A DNA stretch of 64,000 nt from Sporothrix humicola (lineage: Eukaryota; Ascomycota; Sordariomycetes; Ophiostomatales; Ophiostomataceae), in the NCBI GenBank assembly GCA_021396245.1, contig WNYE01000064.1:1-64000 (forward strand), read 5' to 3'. Below, piece after piece: positions 56,146 through 64,000 of the stretch. The notes under the pieces are model-generated. The model saw only the letters and a list, made by a program, of their open reading frames with translations. It ran no database searches and was not told the origin of the DNA. The position numbers and the translations under genes are program-made. Position 1 is the first letter of the stretch. Each line of letters begins with the position of its first letter.

Positions 56146-57450
56146 ATGGCCGAGCCGTTCAATACGCCCGTCCCTGGCGCAACACCAGTTCCGGGAGCGA
56201 CGCCCGTCGACGGCACGCCGGTTCCTGGCGCCACGCCGAGATCCACAACGCCAGTCAATGGCGCCAACGGCAACTGCGTCAACGGGAATGGGCACACCCG
56301 CCCCATTGTCCTCCACATTGGCGACGAGACCCGTTACAACCCCGAAACCTACGCCGAGTTCGCCCGCAAATTCGAGGTTGTCCGCCCCAGCCTCGCCGAG
56401 CGCCAGCGGCCTGCCTTTATCGAAGCCCTCAAGGAAAACCGCTGGGGCCAGTTTGCAGCCATCTTCCGGCCGTTTTGGGGAAGTGGCGGTGAGATGGGGG
56501 CGTGGGACGCTGAGCTGATTGCGCTGCTGCCCGACAGCTGCAGGGTCTTTGCTAGTGCTGGCGCAGGCTTTGACTGGGCCGACACGCGGCTTTTGGGGCA
56601 AAAGGGTGCGTAGCAGACCACTGCACCCCATGTTGTTATTCTCTGCTAACGTGTTGTAGGCATAATTTATTGCAACTCGGGCCTGGCGGCGGCCGAGGCG
56701 GTGGCCGATTTCGCCGTGGCCATGGTGATCTCGACGTTCCGGCATCTGGCGTGGTGCATTGGGGCAGCGACCCTCCCTGGAGCTGCGTCCGAGGCCAGCG
56801 CTGCCTTCGCGGCCTGTCACAGCCTGGCCACGGCGCAGTCGCACAACCTTCGCGGCCAGAAGCTCGGCCTCATCGGAATGGGCAACATTGGCCAAAATAT
56901 TGCCGCCAAGCTGGGCTGCATCGCTTTCGGCATGGAGATTCACTACTATGATGTCGACCGGAAACCCCCGGCCATGGAAAAGGAACTGCAGGCCACCTAC
57001 CATGCTTCCCTCAATGACTTGCTGGCCGTGTCGGACTGTGTCGTTTTGTGCACACCGGCCTCGACCGATGGCAAACCGCTCATCACCAGCGAGACGCTTG
57101 CCCAGATCAAACCCGGCGGTCGGTTTGTCAATGTAGCACGCGGTTCTCTTGTCGACGAAGAGGCACTCGCAGATGCTTTGGAGAAGGAGGGCTGTCTCAG
57201 TGCGGCGGCAATCGATGTTCACGCCAACGAGCCACATGTCAACCCGAGGCTTCTCAAGCTGGCCACCCTGTCGGCATCCGGACCAACGGCTTCACCTATC
57301 CCGGCTCGTCTGATGCTGACTTGCCACAACGCCGGCGGAACTGTGGAGACTCATATTGGCTTCGAGGAGCTCAGCATGCGCAACATTATGGCTGTGTTGG
57401 ACGGAAAGAAGGCCATCACGCCGGTGAACTTGCACCATCTCAAGGTGTAA
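56146..57450 (+). CDS. D-isomer-specific 2-hydroxyacid dehydrogenase
   Basis: Two exons (56146-56605, 56660-57450) encode 416 residues. The 54-nt intron has a GTGCGT donor and a GCTAAC branch point. The enzyme interconverts a D-2-hydroxyacid and its 2-oxoacid with NAD(P)H; glyoxylate/hydroxypyruvate reductase-like activity is the common assumption for fungal members. The Rossmann motif is LGLIGMGNIGQNIAAK. Catalytic residues are Arg in FVNVARGSLVDEEAL, Glu in DVHANEP and His in MLTCHNAGGTVETHIGF. The N-terminal ~45 residues form a repeat of VPGATP-type units (PVPGATPVPGATPVDGTPV) before the fold starts at PIVLHIGDE; they are probably disordered. The start has an excellent context (AACAATGGCC). 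No targeting signal is visible, so it is probably cytosolic. Confidence 0.92.
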
Positions 57451-58778
57451 GTGGGAGGAGCAGTGGACCGTGACTTATTGTGTGCGAGAAATAGAATAAT
57501 CGGCTCAATAGACTAGAGGCAGCATTGCGAGGGTTTAAACACATACGTTACGATTGTTTACATTTTCATTGTTTTTAATTTTACGTTTTTAGTTTGTTTA
57601 ATTAACAAAATAAAATCTGTTTATTGCATGCGATTTTTTGTTATAAAATTAATCCATGAAAAATGAAATAAAATTAAACTGAAATCATCGTCAAGTATAA
57701 TCAATTGAATGGAGTAGATCTTCGTCCATGATAGCGTATGCCTTCTTTTGAGATACCCTCCTTGTAAGGAAAACCAGAGTAAGATAGAAAAAGTAAACAA
57801 AAACCAAATAAAGCAAATGTATTGTTTTTCTTCAAGTCTTTTCTCATTATGAACCCGCCGAAAACAATGCAATTCATAAAATGCGTATATTAAACTCTCG
57901 CATTCTCTTTTCCTCGTTCTGAAACAGCTTCTGTCGTGTCGACACTTCACCTGTCGCCGGCTTTCCGCGGTCGATTGGCGAGCTTGGCGATCAAACGCTC
58001 ACTTTTCTCAGATGCACACGGCACGCAGAGCCACTTACATGCGATTCCTATGTACTCTGCGTTAGTTTCCACTCTTTTGGCACAGCTTCGATTCAGCCTC
58101 TACCACAGATCGCCCATACATTGACCATTTTTTTGTCTGTATTTGCCCATACTTGCCTGTGCCTCACCCGTGGTCCTGCGGCTGTTTCGCAGTTCTTCAT
58201 CCAGACTTTTTGCCAACCTTGTTACGCTTGTCTCTTGATCTCCATGACGTCTCAGCCGATCACCGCTTTCTGTCGTCTGTCATCTGTCGTTCGCCTGTCA
58301 TTTTGCCTGATGATTCTTGTCACTCTTCTGCTTTCTTTCTGCCAGCCCTCTTCCATCTCCTGCCAAGGATCGGCTTCGTCCCAACTCTGTTCCAGAATAG
58401 GATCTGGTGCCTGATCCGATCGACGGGTATGGTTTGACTTGTCAGGAGCGATGCTGAGCAGGACCGATTTTGGCTTGAAAATATGTGAGGTGCAGGACGG
58501 TGGATGCAAGATGATGCACGATGCTCTGCCGCTTCCTGGTTTCGAGTTTTTGATGGTGTAGAGCAGACTGGTAGACTCAATCTGAGGACAGACTTGTATA
58601 AAAGAGGACACAAGTTCCTCAATCACATCACCGACGTTTAATCTTGCCTCTTTCCATTCGATCAGATCAGACCAGAAACATCACCACATTTTCAATCACA
58701 CCCTCCACCACAGTCCTTACTTCAACTCATAACTCCTTTTGTCAACAAGACTTCGAGTGTCAACACACAACCATCAAA
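57451..58778. other. Intergenic region, AT-rich left part
   Basis: 57530-57850 is clearly AT-rich compared with its surroundings and carries no coding signal. 57940-58420 is mixed sequence without supported ORFs. The right end holds the promoter of the secreted-protein gene. Confidence 0.6.
58597..58604 (+). promoter_or_regulatory. TATA box of the secreted-protein gene
   Basis: TATAAAAG lies about 175 bp upstream of the ATG at 58779 and is followed by a CA/CT-rich leader. The position and sequence fit a strong fungal TATA promoter. Confidence 0.65.
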
Positions 58779-59144
58779 ATGCATGCCTCCACGATCTTTG
58801 CTACTCTCCTGGCCGCCGCCACGGCCCACGCTGCCGTCCTCGACCTGCGCGCTGCTGCCGACTTTGGCTCGTGCACGCCCACCATGGACTTCCAGCTCGG
58901 CCGCCCCGGCCGCAAGGCCACCGAGGGCACTTTCCTGCCCACCGACCCGACCGTCGCCAAGGGCCAGCAGGACGCCCTGAACCCCAACATCATCACCAAC
59001 GCCATCTGCAACCAGCTAACCAACGTCTGCGACGCCAACCAGGCCGCCAAGGATCTGTGCACACAGGCAAAGGCTGTTGTCGCGGGCCTGACCACCAAGG
59101 ACGCCAGCACGGCGGCGGCGTTCAACTCGAAGCTGGGCTTCTAG
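58779..59144 (+). CDS. Small secreted protein, unknown function
   Basis: Intronless, 121 residues. A clear signal peptide (MHASTIFATLLAAATAHA) is probably cut after residue 18. The mature ~103 residues carry four cysteines (FGSCTPTM, NAICNQLTNVCDANQ, KDLCTQAK), enough for two disulphides. It has no membrane segment and no Lys-Arg processing site near the N-terminus. The start context (CATCAAAATG) and codon use (strong preference for C-ending codons such as GCC, ACC, AAC) suggest a highly expressed gene, consistent with the TATA box at 58597. I do not recognise the family. It could be a wall or effector-like protein, but nothing in the sequence settles that. It converges with the PARP gene. 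Confidence 0.8.
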   Translation: MHASTIFATLLAAATAHAAVLDLRAAADFGSCTPTMDFQLGRPGRKATEGTFLPTDPTVAKGQQDALNPNIITNAICNQLTNVCDANQAAKDLCTQAKAVVAGLTTKDASTAAAFNSKLGF

Positions 59145-59510
59145 AGTGGGCGACGATGAGGGGATGAAGGAATGAGGGAATAGATAGGAGTGTTTGAAAT
59201 CATTACAGCGATTGCATCAATACAAACTTTTTTTTTGACCAAAACAACCAACGCAATAAATCATGAAATGAAAATGATGTAGCTTTTGAAATTTTAAACG
59301 TCGCTAATGGACGCTGCAAAGGCTGGCAGGCAGAAGAAAATAGAGCAAAACGTAGCAAAACATAAGAAGAATCATACGTATAAAAAGGACAAATCCCGCA
59401 GAGATAGCCCCAGTAGACCGTGGCCTCAAAGACATATGGACCGACACATCACCAGAGGAAGAAAAACAGCCACCTCGTATATCGTACACACCACGACACC
59501 CAACCCCCGC
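59145..59510. other. Convergent spacer, secreted protein / PARP
   Basis: These 366 bp are shared 3' flank, AT-rich with an A/T run near 59230. No gene was seen. Confidence 0.6.
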
Positions 59511-61782
59511 CTACATCTTGACACGGAACAAGTACCGCAGCCGCACCTGATCGACATTGTAGACGATATACTCGTTGTAGTACAGGCTGGCGTTTTGGAC
59601 GTCCGTGTCCTTTGGTACTGCACTGACGTCGGGCTAGAGACAAAATTAGCACGGAAACTTGAAGAATAATAAAAAGAAAAGCCCGCCTAGCACAACTTAC
59701 CATGCTAACACCCGCCAGGTCCTTGTGCACGGCACCGGCATCCTTCCATGCCGGCGGAGCTGTCCGGCCCTTACCCAGCGTCGAGAACATGCCGCCCTTC
59801 TTGGCAGTCTCGCCGGCCTCGTATGACGAGTGCAACAGCTCCTGCATCGGGTCACCCAGCTTGGCTTCACACAGCAACAACAGACCCGTTCCACCGGAAA
59901 TGTAGGAGGCACAGTAGCCCGCGGACTTGGACGACATGTCGGCCAGATAAATACCCTTGCCGAACATGTAGCCCGACACGGGCGCTTCGGGCGGCGCAAT
60001 ACGCAGACCCTGGCCCAGGATACCGCCAAAGTTGGTGACACGCGAGCCGTGCCAAAGCAGACGCGTGTTGGTGTCCTTGGAGACATTGGACGACACGTCG
60101 CAGGCGTCGAAGCGGTCCTTTTCGCCCTGGCGCTCGATGCGGAAAATGTCCTCGATCTTGTAGTTGACCGAGTGCGTTGAGCCACGCGTCTGCTGCAGGT
60201 AGTTGGCGAGCTCGGTAAACTCGGCACTCTTGGGGTCGAGCGGCGTGACCTCTTCCATGCCCAGGTTCTGGTACTGCTTGTCGGCCGGGTGGATGGACCG
60301 GTCTTCGCCCGCCCGGGCCTTGTCGACCTTCATGAGCAGCTCGGCATCCTTCATGTCGCTCAAACTCTCGAGCAGCTCAATCTCCTTCTTGAGGCGCGTG
60401 TTGTCGCTGATAATGGGCGGCCGGTTGCGGCCAAAGGCGTGCGGGATCACGCTGTAGTACAGGTTGGACAGGCTCTCGACGGCGTTGGGGTAGTTTTGGT
60501 GGTACTCGGACATGGCGAGCGAGTGGTCGTCAAAGAGCGCGGACAAGTTCTTAAGGGCCTGGAAACCACGAGTAATGGTGGCCTTGCTGAGCTTGCCGAG
60601 CGGCAGTTTGTTGGCGTCGTAGTTGAGATCGCTCATGGTGGCGGCAAAGAACTTGCGGTTGAAGATGAGCTCCATAAGACTCTCCACCCGCGGCGCCAGC
60701 GTACACTCGGGGATCTTGACATCCTCCTCGTCCTCCTCCTTCTTGAACTCGGCCCGCGGGTCCTCTTCTTCGGGCTCGTTCTCGTCGTCCGAGTCTGGCT
60801 CGTAGTTGCGCTCCACGTAGGCATACTTGCCGGGCCGCGGGTCGTCAGTCCGCTTCTCCCATGCAATGCCAGACTTGTCGCGGAACTTCTTCTTAAAGTT
60901 CTTCTCGGCGTCGTCAAACGAGCCGCTGCCAAGCATGGCCGACTGGCCGCGCTCGCCGACACGGCCCCAGCGGGTCCAAGTGTTGTACTTGCCCGTGCTG
61001 GTGGCCAGCAGCTGGATGCGGTAGAACTTGTTGTTGTTGTAGCCCGAGTTGGTCTGGTTGAGCGACGCATCCCAGACGGTGCCGTCGTCGCTAATGTGCA
61101 CGGCCATGCCCGTCTGAGTGCAAAACTCGTCGACAGGCACGACAAGCTTGGCGGCCGGCTGCGATGCAGCCTTGGCATCAGCCTTTGCGTCCTTCTTGGT
61201 GCTCTTAGCATCCTTCTTCTGACGCTTTGCAGCAGGCGCAGGTGTGGCGGCAGCTGTGGGCGACGGCGGCGCGGCCGCTCCGTTTGTACCGTTTGTGCCA
61301 TTAGCGGGTGCAGCAGCAGCCGGAGCAGCACGCTTTCTGCCCTTTGTAGCCGGCGCAGCAGGAGCTGGTGCCGCAGCTACCGGGGCCGGGGCCGGTGGAG
61401 GAGGGGCTGAGTTTGGAGCAAGGCCAACACCATTCGTCGCGGACAGACTGGCAACGAGATACTTGGACTCGTCCTCCTTCGTGTTGGACGCCGCGGTGTC
61501 TGTGAGCCATTCAATGGTGACAATGGGGATGCCCTGCTTCTGAGCAGTCGCGACCTTGGCTGTGGGCTTTGCAAAGTTGGTGCGGGTGGTGATCAGGTGC
61601 GTGGCATCTGCCGTGACAGAAGCCAGAGGCTTTCCACCGAGGCTCTCAATGGTCTGCTTCACAGCGGCCTGGGAGTTGGGAGCAGGAAAGGAGCCACAGA
61701 GGGCAATTTTGAGACCATCCAGAGGTGGCGTTGCAGGCGCAGCGGGAGCTGCTTTTGCAGCGGCCTTTCTGCAAGGAGGCAT
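59511..61782 (-). CDS. Poly(ADP-ribose) polymerase (BRCT-WGR-PRD-ART)
   Basis: Two exons (59701-61782, 59511-59633) encode 734 residues. The enzyme transfers ADP-ribose from NAD+ to proteins, chiefly in DNA-damage responses in the nucleus. Order: a BRCT domain (about 20-115, GLKIALCGSFPAPNSQAAVK), an Ala/Pro-rich linker with Lys clusters (about 120-215), a WGR domain (TWTRWGRVGERGQSAMLG, about 225-330), the helical regulatory domain (about 370-500) and the ART domain. The catalytic His-Tyr-Glu triad is complete: His578 (LLWHGSR), Tyr612 (GKGIYLAD) and Glu715 (NEYIVYN). Glu715 lies in the last exon, so exon 2 is essential. Zinc fingers of animal PARP1 are absent, as in other fungal PARPs. The start MPPCRKAAAKAAP is followed directly by the BRCT fold. 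Confidence 0.95.
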
Positions 61783-63011
61783 TGTGTGGAGAGATGAAGT
61801 GAGAGTGATTAAAAATCAGAGAGATAGAGTGGAAATGTGAAGCAATTGAAGCTTGAAGTTTGAAAGTTGAAGCTTCAAGTTGGAGCTGAAGTCAAGCTAG
61901 GAGCTCTTCAGGAAATGAGCAATTGAGAGAAGAGGGTGAGAGATGAGGAAAATTGAAGGAGAGAGGAAGAAGAGTTGAAGGACACCAAAAGTGGGAGACG
62001 GCGAGATTAAAAGAAAAAAGCACAAAAGGGGCACAGGATGAGGGCGGAGACGACACGAAAAGGGGATGCGAGAGCGGATGAAGCTTTCTTGGGGAAGTGA
62101 CAGACAACAAAGCGCGGAAGCAGCGACCGAAAACGAAGCTAAACAAGTAAACAGGAAGCTCCGCCAGACGTCAACACAAAGAAGGCAGGCACCACCCAGG
62201 AACAAGCTGGCAGAAGGAGACAAGGCACAGCCTCGGACAGCCGCTTGGGTGTTGGTCCGTCCACAGCGCTAGGCAGTTGGGGTTATTTTGGTAGAGTTTA
62301 GGAACCTTTGGGAGATTTTGGGGGAGATTTTAGAGTGATGGGGCAGGGGGCAGTGGCAGACCGTTGGGCTTGGCGGCAGTTTTCTTCTGCCTGATCTTGT
62401 TTCTGGGGGGAAGGAGCGACACAAAGCTGCAAGAAAGAGCGGCTCACAGGCAGAGCGCCAGGCAAGGCAGGCAGCAGGACCCACTGTTGCGCAAAGATAC
62501 GAAAATGCGCAAATGAAGAAAGGAAACGATGTGATGCGCTCACAAGGTGGCTGGAAGATAACAGAGACGAAAAGAGAAAACGCGAGACTGTCGCCGGTTC
62601 ACGTGGGCGAGTCCTGACGAAAACAGGGGACAAAATTGAAGCAGAACATGGGTCATTGTTTTGGTACGGTTGGCTGGGAGGCTTCGATGCAGCACTGGAG
62701 GAGCTGAAAGTGAGATTCTGTTATTATTTTGCTGTTCTGGATTCTGGATAAAAGCGGGAACGACCTTTCCCAAAAGGGACAGCACTGCGAGAGAGCGAGA
62801 TACGATGGACATCGAGAAACTTGTTTCAATTGACGGAAAGAGGTGCAACTATGAACGAGGGTGAGATGAATAAAGAGAACAAACCTTGGAGGAAAGACAG
62901 AAACAAATCAAAACAGGCAAACCAGATGTAACAAACGCCGTATTTCGCACCCAGCTAAAGAATGCCACTCATAATCCTCAATTATCCATCATTATCACCA
63001 ACTACCCCCAA
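61783..63011. other. Intergenic region, PARP promoter to GLC8 3' flank
   Basis: The left ~400 bp are CT-rich on the minus strand, consistent with PARP leader and promoter. They include TTGAAGCTT-type repeats with a perfect 12-bp palindrome at 61867-61878. Nothing coding is supported in the remainder. Confidence 0.6.
61841..61905. repeat. Short TTGAAGCTT repeats with palindrome
   Basis: TTGAAGCTT appears near 61847 and again within the perfect palindrome TTGAAGCTTCAA (61867-61878), with related GAAG/CTTC units between. It lies 60-120 bp upstream of the PARP ATG, so it could be a leader hairpin or a binding site. This is descriptive only. Confidence 0.5.
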
Positions 63012-63955
63012 TCAGCTGCTTGTCGGCAGAGGAGGAACCGGCGGTGGTGCCGCACCATTTGCGTTTGCGTTTCCATTTCCTTCGCCCGCCTCATCGTCGT
63101 CCTCGTCGGCCATGTCCTCAATCTCCTCCGAGTGGCCCAGGAAGCGGGCCACATTGCGCATCTCGTAGTGCTTCTTGCGTAGGGCCTCGAAACGCAGGTG
63201 CTTCTCGCGCTCTTCGGCGCTCATGCCGGCCATCGGATCGTCGCCGTCGTGCACGCTGCCGCCGTGGACACTGCCGTGCTCCGAGTCGTCGACGTGCACC
63301 TTGGGGGTGCGCTGCCGCGCCGGCGCAAACTCCCCCTCGGGGACTTCTTCTTCGGGCTCGCCGAGCGACAGGCCGGGGATGCTGCCCTCGCGATCCGCCC
63401 GGAAATAGCCGTTGCCGCCGTCGAGCGGCTCATCGTCGTCGGACGGGTCCTCGGTCGGGTCGTAGTGTTTGGCATAGGGCGTCTTGGGCTCGTCGATCTT
63501 CATGGTGGCGGTGCGCTCCTGTTCTGTCAGGTACAGATTGACCTCGTCCCACTTGAGGCGCTGTTCGGCGGCGGCGGCCGGATCGAGATCGGTTGTGTCA
63601 CCGCCTTGGGTGGACGGGGTACGGCTGGACGGCCGACGGGAGCCCAGGCGAGCGGCTGAGGACGAGCGGCGGTGGCCGGCATTGACTTGGGTATTGAGGA
63701 TGGTGCGTTCCTTGTCGGTCAAAGGATGATCGGCGTCTTCGGTGGAGGGCACGATGGGCGTGGCCGAGGAGCGCGGGGATGTCGGAGGGGAGTGCTGGTA
63801 CGACCGTTTGAGGATACCTATACTGTCAACAGGGTGCGTAGCACAAAAGGTGGACATTGTGAAAGATATCACCTACCCTTTGGCCGTGGAGCGTCGGCAG
63901 GAGGAGGGGTATGCGCAGGGCGCTCTGCGCGTTCTGAAGAAGCGTCGTCGGCCAT
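63012..63955 (-). CDS. GLC8: Protein phosphatase 1 regulator, inhibitor-2 family (Glc8-like)
   Basis: Two exons (63877-63955, 63012-63817) encode 294 residues. The 59-nt intron has a GTAGGT donor and a TATAG acceptor. Inhibitor-2/Glc8 binds the PP1 catalytic subunit and modulates it. All family contact motifs are present in order: PKGILKRSY just after the intron (residues 25-32), LKWDEVNLYLTEQER with KIDEPKTPYAKHYDP (the TP is the conserved phosphorylation site), and the helix RFEALRKKHYEMRNVARFL. The intervening sequence is acidic and disordered (SDDDEPLDGGNGYF; GEPEEEVPEGEF). The tail is Asn/Ala/Gly/Pro-rich (GNANANGAAPPPVPPLP). The spliced start gives MADDASSERAERPAHTPPPA; the unspliced ORF would lose the KGILK context. 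Confidence 0.93.
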
Positions 63956-64000
63956 ATTATTGTAGGTGTTGTTTTAGAGACTGAAGAAATGCGTAGGAGA

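Noticed and set aside
57530..57850. AT-rich block as a RIP-mutated transposon
   Set aside because: AT-richness alone is not enough; no terminal repeats or decayed ORF could be recognised.
60289..61410. 373-residue plus-strand ORF antisense to PARP
   Set aside because: Shadow ORF; PARP on the other strand has a complete domain order and catalytic triad.

Overview
This window is nuclear DNA from a filamentous ascomycete (Pezizomycotina, most likely a Sordariomycete; no finer placement is safe). The basis is short GT-AG introns with CTRAC-type branch points, GC-rich coding exons set in long lower-GC spacers, a CFEM cell-surface protein, a DUF3712 protein and fungal-type CYB2, GFA1, PRE4, CDC8, FOL2, TAF11 and GLC8 genes. 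Seventeen protein genes are well supported, one small secreted ORF is tentative, and there is one tRNA-Ser(GCT). Splice sites were placed by eye: each intron follows GT-AG, keeps the frame and restores the expected family sequence. Gene density is low. About 9.6 kb (4244-13852) and about 5.9 kb (30103-35953) hold no gene I can defend.

Layout. 1-140 is homopolymer plus an adapter-like motif, probably a contig-end artefact. 252-793 is the last exon of the COPI beta-prime subunit. 3005-4243 (-) is a single-pass DUF3712 protein. After the long gene-poor tract come a cytochrome b2-type lactate dehydrogenase (13853-15743, -), an HCNGP/SAP30BP-like factor (-) divergent from the proteasome beta-7 subunit PRE4 (+), GFA1 (-), the tRNA (-) and a six-CFEM-domain GPI-anchored protein (26944-30102, -).

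The stretch 36.5-50.2 kb looks accessory. It holds two anion:cation-symporter MFS permeases, a salicylate-hydroxylase-like FAD monooxygenase, an orphan membrane protein, a zinc medium-chain dehydrogenase and a dienelactone-hydrolase-like/SnoaL-like fusion. Together they could import and oxidise a small acid or aromatic substrate; this is inference from content and adjacency.

The right end is housekeeping again: CDC8 (dTMP kinase) convergent with FOL2 (GTP cyclohydrolase I), TAF11 divergent from FOL2, a D-2-hydroxyacid dehydrogenase, a small secreted protein, a BRCT-WGR-PRD-ART poly(ADP-ribose) polymerase and the PP1 regulator GLC8.

The points most worth a second look are a 51-codon open in-frame extension after the PRE4 stop codon, an Asp-to-Asn change at the haem-ligand position of only the first of six CFEM domains, a 5-nt first coding exon in GFA1 that splits the catalytic Cys2 codon, and an unresolved reading-frame break at the 5' end of the second MFS gene.
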